DNA of 64,000 bases from Gossypium raimondii (Eukaryota; Streptophyta; Magnoliopsida; Malvales; Malvaceae). The translations under genes and the position numbers were made by a program. Under the pieces are notes generated by a model, which was not told the DNA's origin, searched no databases, and saw only the letters and a program-made list of their open reading frames with translations. Below are positions 1 through 10,161 of the stretch, piece after piece (the first letter of the stretch is position 1; each line of letters starts with the position of its first letter). The DNA lies in contig NC_068567.1 in assembly GCF_025698545.1 (NCBI RefSeq), forward strand, positions 5,394,001 through 5,458,000, given 5' to 3'.

Positions 1-319
1 TAATCACGAAAGAGAAAAAATTATGAATTAGTCCCTGACACCTTATCAGTTACTGTTTTTGCCAGGTAAGTTCATATGATGTTATTATGCTTTGATCCCT
101 ATGTATATTATATTGTGAATATTTATATGTAAATTCTAGTGAATGTTGAATTGTATGCAATTTAGTACCAAAAGGTGAGATTGAGATTAAATTGAAAAGG
201 AATAAACATGAACTTACATGATGGAAACCATCCTGATAAAGCCTCGTAAGTGTTATCGTACACATGGTTCCAAGTTGATTTTTGATGATTCAGAGATCCA
301 GCAGTTGTTGCGTATTTGA

Positions 320-760
320 AGATACATGTGACATAGGTTTAGCTTGAACGAGTAATCTGATGTCCTTTTATAGGTTTTGCCTAGACGAGTAACCTTACAT
401 GTATATACAACCCAGACCAAGCTATTTGATGTGTTGATATAAAGGTTTAGCCGACATGGGTAATCTGACACGAATATATGTTCAGCTTGGACGAGAAACA
501 GATGTGGTTAATTACCGATGATTACTGAAATCTAATATTTGTTGCAGACTCGAAGATACATGTGACACAGGTTTAGCTCAAATGAGTAACCTGATGTCAT
601 TTTAAAGGTTTAGCTCGGACGGGTAACCTGACATATGTGTCTATAAAAGGTTTAACCAAGATGGGTAACCTAATACAAACGAATATGTTTAGCTTGGACG
701 AGTATCAGATGTGATTAGTATCAGTGTATTCGAGTTCTTTTATGGTGTTTCATTGGGTAA
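320..760. repeat. Degenerate tandem motif, possible old LTR fragment
   Basis: About seven loose repeats of a motif reading roughly GGTTTAGC..GACGAGTAACCTGA, separated by 30-70 bases. No convincing ORF crosses it. Bases 1-319 and 761-1098 are ordinary AT-rich DNA in which I see no gene. I associate this motif with cotton retrotransposon LTRs, but no LTR ends or target duplication are visible here, so that origin is inference. Confidence 0.4.
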
Positions 761-1098
761 CTTACAAGATGTGAAATGTGGAATTGAATAGCCTATTTAT
801 AGGCTAAAAATCGACAACTCCTCCACGTAGTTTTGATAAAATAGAACTCTCAATTATAATATTGATTTATCTCTTGAATTATCTCCAATAATTATCTCAT
901 AATAAATTCTTATTAGCCAAGATAAATAAACAACTTAATCACCGAATAAATAACTTAGAGAATAAGGATAAACCTTATGTGATAAGGCATGTCGATCTCT
1001 AGGTTTCTTCAATCAACCAAGTTTGATCACCATGGTTTAGCATGAGGTCAAATATATTTTGAGAATCATTTCATGGATGTCAAAAAAAAAAAAAAAAA

Positions 1099-1304
1099 GC
1101 CCACATCTAACTTGACTTAAATCTATCCAAAGATTTATTGTGTAGATTACTATTCCAAGATCTATCTAAATATTTGTTTGAAGATGGAGTGAGTCAAAAT
1201 AAAAAAAAGGCCCACATCTAAGTTGACTTAAAGCTATCCAAAGATTTATTGTACAAATTACTATTCAAATATCTATCTAAATATTTGTTTGAACATCGGA
1301 GTGA
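1099..1304. repeat. Two-copy tandem repeat, 111-bp unit
   Basis: Two head-to-tail copies beginning GCCCACATCTAA at 1099 and GCCCACATCTAAG at 1210, each preceded by a poly-A run (1082-1098 and 1201-1208). They differ at scattered positions. Non-coding. The poly-A runs at both copy starts may have promoted slippage or unequal exchange. Confidence 0.8.
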
Positions 1305-1524
1305 ACAAGCAGTTCCACAAATTGTATGAACATGAATTGAAACATTAGCAATGAAACTGTTAAAATTCTAATACTTGTTTTGCATTTTACATAAATTTCA
1401 ATCTTGTCCACCTCCTCCCCAATATTATTATAAATGATATCAAGATTATATATATAACTTCCTAAAACAAACTAAAACCTTTTAACTTTCAAATATTAAT
1501 TCATATTAAAATTTCTTATTGTCA

Positions 1525-1950
1525 AAACTAAAATAGTATTTTAGTTAGGAAACACTATACAGGTCATCCAATAATGAATTTGTTTTTTTATTATCCAATT
1601 AATTAAAATTATTTTTATTGTCTATTTTATTAGGTACCATTTAATATAAAAATAAAACTAACTTTAAAAATAAGGTAAAATCACAAATGCTATTTTACCA
1701 TAATTTGGTTTTAATTCTTATTAATGCTCCCTTGAGATTACCTTGAAAGTGACATAAAATGATAATGGCATTATAAAAAGGCAAAAAATTAGATTTTACT
1801 AGAAGTAACTCGAGTTACCAAAAACTTATCATGTAATCCATTCGTTGAACCATGAGTCTTTAGAACAAGCATGGCTCCACAGACACGTGGCTCACTTTAC
1901 TTGAGATTCCAGTGCGGTCCAAATTCAATTCCTTCCCAGACTGTTTAGTA
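1525..1950. repeat. Upstream copy of a duplicated promoter-like block
   Basis: This stretch matches 3225-3615 along most of its length. Both contain CTATACAGGTCATCCAAT, a shared AT-rich stretch, CTTGAAAGTGACAT, an ABRE/G-box (ACACGTGGC, here 1883-1891) and an AATTCAATTCC-like end. Only the second copy leads into an ORF, so this is probably a promoter relic left by duplication. Sequence between the copies (2246-3224) is plain AT-rich DNA with no feature I can support. Confidence 0.6.
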
Positions 1951-2005
1951 AACAAGTTGAAAATTTACAAGTAAAAAATATTTAATATTAATTTCAACTT
2001 TAATA

Positions 2006-2239
2006 TTGCGGACCAACATTAATTTCAACTGTTTAAATTCAATAATTATCAAAGATTAATTTCAACATTAATTTAAACTTTCATTTAAAATTCACAAGAA
2101 TTCAATCTTTGATTTAAGTTTTGATAATTCACAACAAGTTTCGGCAAAATTTAAATTATCAAAGATTTAAAATTCACAACAATTCAATATTTGATAATTA
2201 TTCAAAATTTAAACAGTTGAAATTAATGTTGATCCGCAA
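2006..2239. repeat. Foldback / imperfect inverted repeat, 50-nt arms
   Basis: Arm 1 at 2006-2055 starts TTGCGGACCAACATTAATTT. Arm 2 at 2190-2239 ends with its reverse complement (..AATGTTGATCCGCAA) and differs by about one substitution and a short indel. The roughly 134-base loop is AT-rich and has further partial self-complementarity. It could be a small MITE or a hairpin-forming spacer. I see no clear target duplication. Confidence 0.7.
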
Positions 2240-3224
2240 CATTTAAATTTTCATTTCAACCATTTAAACTCCTAAAATCATAATGAACACATAATGTCAT
2301 ACCAACCGTAATAGTTGTCCAATCGAAATTATTTTCATTTTAAATAAAATATTCTTGATATTTTACAAATTAAATGATAATTGTGAGACCCTCTATTTGT
2401 TATTGATAAATTATTATTTTTAAAATTATTATTTCTAATTTTTAAGTATAGTAGTTTAGACCTTAAAAGGTTGAAAATTGTTTGCTAAGTATTGTATAAT
2501 ATAAAGTAGTTTTGGTACAGGTAGATACTATCAAACCAAAATTCCGTTATCCACTAGCATGAAATATTCTAACCAAGATTTTCGAACCGGATTGATTTTA
2601 ACGATTTTTAATGAGTTTTATGAGAAAATATAAGATTAAACTAGAAGCTATCATGGGTAACTATTTAATTAGTCCGTTAATTGATTTTAACGATCAACAT
2701 AATTAAAAACAAAACTATTAACGACAAAACTTAATTGAGTGCGAATTTAATATAGAAACTCAATTAAAATTTTTTTATTAGAGGGCTTTTTAAGTCATAA
2801 AGATAAAATATTACACATTATTCACAGAAAAAAAAAAAGAAAAAAGAAATATTAGGTTTCCCAAAAGAGATTTATCATCTAGTCACTGACATGGGAAAAG
2901 AAGGAACACTAAACTGCAGTCAATGGAAAGATAAGAAATATGGAAAAAGAAAGGGCGGAGACACCCTTGTCAACATCATTATTTAATAATTAACTTTTAA
3001 TAATAATTTTTATTAAACATTTAAATGCAGGAAAAAATGTTAAAATGTCGCTATATTCCACGTACTTTTCAATTTTTAAGAATTTAGTTTTATATTTGTA
3101 TTTTAAGAATTTAGTTTTTTAGATTTTAAATTTAGGTCTAACTATTAATATTGTTAAATTCTTTTAGGTTAAATTTGTTATTGTGATATTTTAAAATAAA
3201 AAACCTACTCACTTGAATTTGTTG

Positions 3225-3615
3225 TATTTCTAAAATAGCATTTTAGTTAGAAAAACTATACAGGTCATCCAATTATGGATTTGTTTTATTATTATCTAAT
3301 TATAATTTTTTAAAATAATTATCCAATTAATTAAAATTATTTTTTATTGTCTATTTTTATTAAGTACCATTTAATATAAAAATAAGGCAAAATCACAAAA
3401 GCTATTTTAGCATAATTTGAGAGTACCTTGAAAGTGACATACCACAGTTTCAGATTTATTAACCACACACACGATTAACCACAGACACGTGGCTCACTAG
3501 TAGACGTTGCACACAATATTAACCAACGCAGACACGTGGCTCACTAGTAGACGTTGCTGCCTATTAGGGAGTCCAGCGCCCTCCAAAGTCAATTCCGTCC
3601 CACAGATTGTTAAAC
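3225..3615. repeat. Downstream copy of the duplicated promoter-like block
   Basis: Partner of 1525-1950; it lies directly upstream of the small membrane-protein ORF at 3907. Compared with the first copy it has gained an extra internal duplication of the ABRE segment. The shared order of motifs, not only AT-rich composition, supports homology. Confidence 0.6.
3484..3557 (+). promoter_or_regulatory. Two tandem ABRE/G-box motifs
   Basis: The 27-base stretch beginning GACACGTGGCTCACTAGTAG occurs at 3484-3510 and again at 3531-3557. Each carries ACACGTGGC, the canonical ABA-responsive element and G-box core bound by bZIP factors. The motifs sit about 350-420 bases upstream of the ATG at 3907, a normal distance for a plant promoter. 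Stress or ABA control is inferred only from these motifs. Confidence 0.55.
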
Positions 3616-3831
3616 TTTCATATTACTTAGAGAAAATAAGCAATATTCTTCCATACATTCATAAGTGAAACTACACGTATTTAATACTCACAATCTCAAC
3701 AAACTCTCAGTAACTCAAAATTCTTACGACCGCCTTGCTAACAATTAACCACAACTGCTACTATTCCTAACAGAGATTCGTCGTCACGTAGATCTGGTCT
3801 GCTCTATTGCCTATTGTCTGCCTTTTTGGGC

Positions 3832-3841
3832 TATATATATA
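3832..3841 (+). promoter_or_regulatory. Probable TATA box of the small gene
   Basis: TATATATATA about 66-75 bases before the ATG at 3907, preceded by GC-richer sequence. This predicts transcription starting near 3865-3875 and a short 5' leader. Position and context are good, but TA runs are common in this window. Confidence 0.5.
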
Positions 3842-3906
3842 CCTGGATGGAGTTTTTACTTCAGCAAAAACAAAATCTCGTTTAGCCGACCTTGAACCAA
3901 GAAAAT

Positions 3907-4137
3907 ATGGAGGGATACAGATACAGTAGTCCATCATCATCACCAGAAATAGATTTTACTGTGAAAGAAACCATTAAATCTAGGGGGAAACCATTGATTC
4001 TGCTAACCCTATTTGTTGTTGCCGTGGTTTTAATCATATGCGGCTGCAGGTGTATCAGACATCGTATACATGGTAGTAACGTCGATGGCCATGGCAATGG
4101 AAACGCTCCGGGTATCGAGCTGTCTGTTCCTGTCTAA
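3907..4137 (+). CDS. Small single-pass membrane protein, unknown function (76 aa)
   Basis: The reading frame opens at 3892 with TTG; the first ATG is 3907, giving 76 residues. The N-terminal part is hydrophilic and Ser/Pro-rich (residues 1-18), followed by a charged stretch, one strong hydrophobic segment at about residues 29-46 (PLILLTLFVVAVVLIICGC), a Cys/Arg-rich boundary and a Gly/Asn-rich tail. This looks like a type I or tail-proximal membrane protein; no family is recognised. A TATA box and ABRE motifs lie upstream. Downstream, CG|GTAAGG at 4144/4145 and a pyrimidine-rich stretch ending GAACAG at 4636 fit a 3' UTR intron of 492 bases. The following exon carries AATAAA near 4710. The gene is short, so it could also be a chance ORF, but promoter, intron and poly-A signal together favour a real gene. 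Confidence 0.5.
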   Translation: MEGYRYSSPSSSPEIDFTVKETIKSRGKPLILLTLFVVAVVLIICGCRCIRHRIHGSNVDGHGNGNAPGIELSVPV

Positions 4138-4144
4138 CTTCTCG

Positions 4145-4636
4145 GTAAGGTTTTTTTTTTTTTTTCTCAAGTTAAAAACATGTAGATTAATTATTTAAAA
4201 GCACTGAAGGAGATGGTGAAAGTGGAGACATGTAGTCGGCGTAAAATGGGGTGGAGGTGGTGAGGATACTAGGGTGGGCATGAGGAGGGTGGTGTGAAGT
4301 CACATGTTGCCCTGAGGACGGTGAAAGTGAATGAGATGGAAGAGATGGTGAGGGAGAGCGCGAGGGCGGGTGTGAGGAGGGTTGAGACCGGGTGGGCGAA
4401 TTAGGATTATATCTACACCCATACGGCTGTACTGGATACTTGTTTAACATGGTGAAAGGGTGGTAATTACTGATAATAAGGAGGAGGCGGTGACGAGGGA
4501 GATGGTGAAAGTAGATACTTGTAGTAGGGGTAAAACGCGGTGGAGGGAGTGAGAGAGAGCGTAAGGGTGTTAACAGTCTTTGTTAGATAATATATATATT
4601 ACTCACTATGATGTCTACTCTCATTTTTTTGAACAG
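4145..4636 (+). other. Predicted 3' UTR intron with proline/serine-rich antisense frame
   Basis: The intron starts GTAAGG followed by a T-run and ends TTTTTTTGAACAG. It is purine-rich on the + strand; the - strand has an open frame of 87 codons (4450-4187) rich in Pro, Ser and His, and a second stretch (about 4540-4470) reading like YKYLLSPSPSSPPPPYY. A 45-base block occurs twice, at about 4209 and 4499. This resembles a degenerate extensin or hydroxyproline-rich glycoprotein repeat, but it is low complexity, so I do not call it a gene. Confidence 0.4.
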
Positions 4637-4740
4637 GTTATCATTCAGGAAGCGTTATATTCTGGAATGATGAATCGTTGAATTATATCAGCTAGACTCG
4701 TATACTAATAAAAACTTGAAGTGAATTACAATGTATCTTT
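4637..4740 (+). other. Predicted non-coding 3' exon with poly-A signal
   Basis: It begins right after the GAACAG acceptor with GTTATCATTCAGG and contains AATAAA at about 4709. The same sequence recurs at 9100-9170, where it follows LINE sequence directly. It marks the left edge of tandem unit A. From here to the tRNA at 6145 the DNA is AT-rich spacer with no other gene seen. Confidence 0.45.
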
Positions 4741-6144
4741 TATGTCACCGCCTTTTTATATTTGGGGTTTTTTTATAAAATAAATTGAATTGATGGGATG
4801 TTACTCAAATTCGCATTAGTAGCTCCATTGTTGTGTGTTTAAAAGCAAACCCAGATCTTATTGAATTTTTGATTAGCAAAGAAGAATAAATAAATAACCT
4901 TTTTAATGGGTGTCGTCGCCGGTATACAACGACACCGGTCAAAATTTGTTGTTGTACGGCCTCTCATGCATTTATACACAGTTACAGATATGTTTCACTT
5001 GTAGTGACTGGAAAATGGACACCAAAGAGTGACTTCTAAAATATATTTTAAAATTTGAACTTTAAATTTGTTGAATATATAGTATGGTTATATGATATGT
5101 ACATAAATTTATTATTTATTTATATGTAATATGTATTGTTATATTATATGTTTATCAATTTTATTTATTTGAATTATTATCTTGAATATAAATATAAAAA
5201 TACTTTTACGTTATAGCAAAAATATAATTTTAACATTTTAATAGTCTATATATTTATAATTTTAAAGAATTAAATCAAATTTTATTATTTTTAAGATGTT
5301 AAAGTGTAATTTTATCTTTATTAATTTATAATTTAAAAATTTAAAAGATATAAATAAAATATTTTCCATTTTAATGGGACACCACCCCACAGTTACATTT
5401 TGACACAACTTACAAGTTGAAAATTTACAAGTTAAAAATATTTTGCTGGAACTTTTAGACGTATAAATCTGTATCATACATTTTGACCATAACATTTTGC
5501 TCAAAAATATGGAATGTTTTGAAAACTATATATATATATATATAGCTTAATTATTATTAGAAATACAAAGAATAATTTCCACTTTAATGTTCCCATTTTA
5601 AAATTAATTTAATTTTGTTCAACTTTTAATCATTTTAGAATATATTTAATTGACATGATTTTTCTTTTCAAATTAAAAATTATTTTTAAAAGAGATAAAA
5701 TAATTTATTTAATGTTATCATATAAATTTAATTTTCTAGAATTCGAACTAAAATGACAAATTTTGTTGAATTTTTATATTCTGGATCAAATTGATATAAT
5801 GTGTAAACACTAGAAGGTTAAATTTGTTATTACACCAATAAAAAGCACAAATCAGCTTTGACTGAATAAAATATTTGATTTCGAAAAGTTTGAGGACTAA
5901 ATCAAATTAATTAATAGTTCAGCGACCAAAACAGATCAAATGCAATAGTGTAGTGACCATTTTTATAGTTTTATGTGATCTTGCATTGAGTCATAGTTTT
6001 GTTCAGTTTTTAATAATTTTTAGAATATATTTAATTGGCATGATTTTTTTTAAAAAAATATTAATTAAATTTTAAAAAGAGCTAAAACAATTTACTTAAT
6101 GTTACCATAAAAATATTAAAGAGGATTAAAACAAGAAACAAATG

Positions 6145-6226
6145 CGTGAGCGGCAGGATTCGAGCCTGCGCGGGCAGAGCCCACATGATTTCTAGTCATG
6201 CCCGATAACCACTCCGGCACGCCCAC
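6145..6226 (-). tRNA. tRNA-Ser(AGA), copy 1
   Basis: Read on the - strand, the 82 bases fold as a class II tRNA: acceptor stem GTGGGCG/CGCTCAC with G discriminator, anticodon stem CATGA/TCATG, loop CTAGAAA (anticodon AGA, reads UCU serine) and a long variable arm (GGGC-TCT-GCCC). Compared with the other copies, the T-arm reads GGCTCGAATCC instead of GGTTCGAATCC, so T54 is C. That base is part of the internal B box and of the T54-A58 pair, so this copy may be weakly transcribed or unstable. A short T-run follows on the - strand. Confidence 0.93.
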
Positions 6227-7358
6227 TTCTTCTTTACGTATTTAATACCACGGTAAAAATCTTTGAGATATTTACTATATGGTGTATCAGTAATGGGGTT
6301 TTATAATTTGTTTTTGTTTTTGTGCTATATTATTTATTAAATACTACATCCAGTTTTTAAAATTTTACTTATAAAATTAAAACAATTTCATCCGTCTGCC
6401 CAATAAAAATATATTAATATTTACAAGTTTCTTTAGTTTGATATTAAAATAGTTAAACGTCTCATTTCTAACGTATTAAATTAGTCTATTTATAATTAAA
6501 TGTATTAATATTGGTCCATGTACTATTAAAAATTAAATAAGGTTAAATTGTGATAGAGTTAATATTTACTATTTGAAAAATGGCATGATAATTTTTATTT
6601 TTCAGTTACAGTTCAACTTTAAATAAAAGATTTTATTTGTAAAACCATAAAATTGTAAAAGGATTAAATTGATAAGATTAGAGGACCTTCCAACTATATT
6701 CACCTATTAAAATACTATCACTCAAATCTGTGCCAATACATAAAAGTTGTCCACAATATTAATATAATTTATTTTCAGGTAAGCAAAGAAAAACATTATT
6801 ATTTATCGAGTATAATATTAAAATATATTTTAAGTCTCTATACTTTTAGTATATTTGAAATTTAGTCTCTTAATTTTTACTGTAAAAAGTTAATTTCTCT
6901 ACTTTTCAGATTTAAAAGCACAAGTCTAATTGTTAATGCTAATAATATTTTTTCTCTAAATTATGGTTTATTATAGTGCCATTCTTTTTGTTACGTGGTC
7001 ACATAGTGATCTTTAAATTTTAAAATATTGTAACAAAATTGATAATTAGACATGAATTTTAAAATCTGAAAAATAAAAATTAAATTTCTAAATATCAAAA
7101 TAGAACTAAATTTTAAATATATTTAAAATATATCAACTTAAAGTATATTTCAATTGCGGTATTATATTTATTTGCTATTTAGGCTTAATAATTAAATAAT
7201 CATATATATCATACATTTATATAATCTATATACCTATATATAAAAGAAAGGTCATATAGGATACCCTACATGTTTTTTTTTAATTTATAAAAAGAAAGTT
7301 AAATCTCAAATTTAACAATTTTATTATGTTTTTTTTAATTTAATTCATATGATCTAAT
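6227..7358. other. AT-rich spacer of unit A, no gene seen
   Basis: Low-GC DNA with frequent stops on both strands, homologous to 31284-32519 in unit B and in part to 40295-41300 in unit D. I see no coding frame or RNA gene. Confidence 0.7.
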
Positions 7359-7537
7359 TTTTTTTACTCTGTCTGTTGACAAGTTTTTTTTCTCTGTCTT
7401 TTGACACGCATTTCTTTCTGGACTAGCTCCTGTTTTTCTTTTCTTAATTTCTAGTTTTGAGTAACCTGCTTGTCTGTTTTTCTTTTTCTTAATTTCCTAT
7501 TTTGGGTAACCTGCTTGTCTGTTTCCGTAGGAAGAAA

Positions 7538-8380
7538 ATGGAGGATTCTATTGTAGGTCTTTCATTGGATGATGAAGAGGAAGAAATCATTCAATTGGAG
7601 GTGGAAAAGACTAGTCAAGAGATTTCGTATGTGAACTATTTAGTGGGAGTGTTTCTTACTTCTAGTGTTGTGGATTTTCAAGCGATGCGATCGACATTGG
7701 CAAGTGTTTGGCATCCAATAGGGGGCGTTTCAATCTCAGATCTAGGAAGGGAGATATATTTATTTCGTTTTTATTATGAAGTGGATGTGGAAAAAGTTAT
7801 GAAGAATGGGCCATGGAATTTTAATTCCCATCTACTAATTCTACATCGACTGAAGATGGGAGATGATTCTTTAACTGTTCAATTACATTGGGTGGATTTT
7901 TGGCTACTAATACATGATCTCCATCTTGGTTTTATGGCCGATACTGTTGCTCATCAGTTGGGAAATTTTATTGGGGAATTTATTGAGTATGACACAGCTA
8001 CAACTCAACTGGGATATAAGCGCATCATGAGAATTAGGGTGAGGGTGGATGTTAGAAAACCTCTAAAGAGAAAGAAGATGACTGCGCTGAAAAATGGTGA
8101 GTCAGTTTATGTTCATTTTAAGTACGAAACATTGACTCTATTTTGCTTTCTATGTGGCAAATTAGGACATGGTGAAAGTTTTTGCCTGATTAGAGCTATT
8201 CAGCCACAGTTAGAATATGTTTTTAATTGGGATATTTCTCTGCATGCTCAACCAAGGAAGAATCTGTCATGGAAGAGCAAATGGTTGGTGAAAGATGATG
8301 GAGGGAAACCTACTATTTTTGGCGACATGACGTCAACGGGAAAAAAAGAATGTGGGGATTCTGAAATCAAATCCAGTTGA
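7538..8380 (+). CDS. LINE ORF1-like protein: DUF4283 plus CCHC zinc knuckle
   Basis: The frame is open from 7502; the first ATG is 7538, giving 280 residues. The acidic N-terminus (DDEEEE) is followed by a region matching the DUF4283 fold found in plant L1-type elements, with WHPIGG, LGREIYLFRFYYEVDVEKV and GPWNFNSHLL motifs at about residues 55-110. A basic stretch (RIRVRVDVRKPLKRKK) comes next, then a zinc knuckle CFLCGKLGHGESFC (CX2CX4HX4C) at about residues 206-219. Such proteins bind the LINE RNA. The frame is intact here, whereas the copy at 32656-33478 has two nonsense changes and a 1-base deletion. Host exaptation is possible, but simple survival is more likely. Confidence 0.8.
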   Translation: MEDSIVGLSLDDEEEEIIQLEVEKTSQEISYVNYLVGVFLTSSVVDFQAMRSTLASVWHPIGGVSISDLGREIYLFRFYYEVDVEKVMKNGPWNFNSHLLILHRLKMGDDSLTVQLHWVDFWLLIHDLHLGFMADTVAHQLGNFIGEFIEYDTATTQLGYKRIMRIRVRVDVRKPLKRKKMTALKNGESVYVHFKYETLTLFCFLCGKLGHGESFCLIRAIQPQLEYVFNWDISLHAQPRKNLSWKSKWLVKDDGGKPTIFGDMTSTGKKECGDSEIKSS

Positions 8381-8730
8381 CAAAGGCTAGAATTGGGGTT
8401 CTATCCCAAAAGATTCTATTTCTGTAAAAGATAAAGGAAAGTCCACTTTTGCTCTTGGCCCATTAAAACTTGGGGAAATGGACTAACATCATGATGATTT
8501 TGACGAGGACATGGTAGCCCATGAGGAAACAAGTAGTCCAATAACGTATAGTGATGGACTAAAAAGACCCAACGTACAATTTAATGTTTCACGAGTTTCT
8601 GGAAATGATGATTTGAATGAAAATTTTGCTACTTTTTTGTAGGTATGAAATACTAATAGATCGGTAGGCCTTGCTAAGCAGGCCAGCCAAAAGCAATACA
8701 ATTTTTAATCTAGAACATTGAAAGTTTGGG

Positions 8731-9099
8731 GAGGCCTCAAACTGTTTATCTTTAGGTTGGAATAGTGATTGTAAGATTACTCTTCGATCTTTTTCACGAA
8801 GACACACCGATGTTATGATTGATGATGACTTGAAGGGGAAAACTTGGAGATGTACGGGGTTCTACGAAGCGCCAGAGGAGACTATGCTGAAGCATCTTGG
8901 AACTTGTTACGAACATTGAATGACTCCCTATATATCTTTTAGGTTGTTATAGGGGATTTCAATGAAATTGCATTTTCAACTGAAAAGAAAGGCGGGCTTC
9001 CAAGGAGGGAAAGGCAAATGTGTGGATTTCAGGATGTTATGGAAGATTGTTCTCTCACTAATCTTAGTTATAGTGGGCAGTGGTTCACTTGGGAAAAAG
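8731..9099 (+). pseudogene. LINE endonuclease remnant
   Basis: Aligns with 33831-34350 of the complete LINE, with the first part (which carries the ETK catalytic motif) deleted and a frameshift near 8885. It keeps the GDFNE motif region (around 8955-8970) and ends at ..TTCACTTGGGAAAAAG. Readthrough continues into the duplicated 3' exon, producing a chance chimeric frame at 8962-9144. Confidence 0.75.
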
Positions 9100-10161
9100 G
9101 TTATCATTCAGGAAGCGTTATATTCTGGAACGATGAATCGTTGAATATACTAATAAAGACTTGAAGTGAATTACAATGTATCTTTTATGTCACCGCCTTT
9201 TTATATTTGGGGTTTTTTTATAAAATAAATTGAATTGATGGGATGTTACTCAAATTAGCATTAATAGTTCCATTGTTGTGTGTGTAAAAGCAAACTCAGA
9301 TCTTTTGAATTTTTGGTTAGCAAAGAAGAATAAATAAATAACCTTTTTAATGGGTGTCGTCACCGGTATACAACGATACCGGTCAAAATTTGTAGTTGTA
9401 CAACCTCTCATCCATTTATACACAGTTACAGGTATGTTTCACTTGTAGTGGCTGGAAACTGGACACCAAAGAATGAATTCTAAAATATATTTTAAAATTT
9501 GAACTTAAATTTGTTGAATATATTGATATGTACATAAATTTATTATTTATTATTATTGTTTTATATGTAATATGTATTGTTATATTATATGTTTATCAAT
9601 TTTATTTATTTGAATTATTATCTAGAATATAAATATAAAAAATACTTTTACGTTATAGCAAAAATATAATTTTAACATTTTAATAGTCTATATATTTATA
9701 ATTTTAAAGAATTAAATCAAATTTTATTATTTTTAAGATGTTAAAGTGTAATTTTATCTTTATTAATTTATAATTTAAAAATTTAAAAGATATAAATAAA
9801 ATATTTTCCATTTTAATGGGACACCACCCCACAGTTACATTTTGACACAACTTACAAGTTGAAAATTTACAAGTTAAAAATATTTTGCTGGAACTTTTAG
9901 ACGTATAAATCTGTATCATACATTTTGAGCATAACATTTTGCTCAAAAATATGGAATGTTTTGAAAACTATATATATATATATATAGCTTAATTATTATT
10001 AGAAATACAAAGAATAATTTCCACTTTAATGTTCCCATTTTAAAATTAATTTAATTTTGTTCAACTTTTAATCATTTTAGAATATATTTAATTGACATGA
10101 TTTTTCTTTTCAAATTAAAAATTATTTTTAAAAAGAGATAAAACAATTTATTTAATGTTAT
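9100..10161. other. Unit B spacer left of the LTR element, no gene seen
   Basis: Near-identical copy of 4637-5720, including the 3' exon with AATAAA, a TA microsatellite and a TTTAATGTTAT end. The last five bases GTTAT (10157-10161) are the target duplication of the LTR retrotransposon. Confidence 0.8.

Larger units (their letters stand above)
4637..9099. repeat. Tandem unit A (left copy of a segmental duplication)
   Basis: The 4463-base unit holds the 3' exon, AT-rich spacer, tRNA-Ser(AGA), more spacer and the 5' third of a LINE. It is repeated from 9100 onward with a few percent divergence: 4637-5720 matches 9100-10161, 5716-6050 matches 21686-21845 (with a deletion), 6060-7358 matches 31102-32519, and the LINE matches 32520-34350. 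Unit A lacks both LTR insertions found in unit B, so those came after the duplication. Unit A keeps about 185 bases (around 5821-6003) that unit B has lost between two TTTGTT motifs. Confidence 0.85.
7359..9099 (+). mobile_element. LINE (L1-type), copy A, truncated at the tandem junction
   Basis: Same insertion as the LINE at 32520, as shown by the identical flank TTCATATGATC/TTAA just before both. It keeps an intact first ORF (7538-8380) but loses about 151 bases of the endonuclease start near 8745 (junction at a short GTT repeat). It has a 2-base deletion near 8885 and stops at 9099, where sequence jumps to the duplicated 3' exon. A 50-base tandem duplication containing TAACCTGCTTGTCTGTTT occurs in its 5' region (about 7460-7530). 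It cannot be autonomous. Confidence 0.85.

Noticed and set aside
6145-6226. tRNA-Leu instead of tRNA-Ser (both class II)
   Set aside because: The anticodon loop CTAGAAA gives AGA, which is serine; the same holds for all four copies.
8962-9144. 60-codon frame joining LINE endonuclease to the duplicated 3' exon
   Set aside because: A chance readthrough of the tandem junction; the LINE part is out of frame with the endonuclease.
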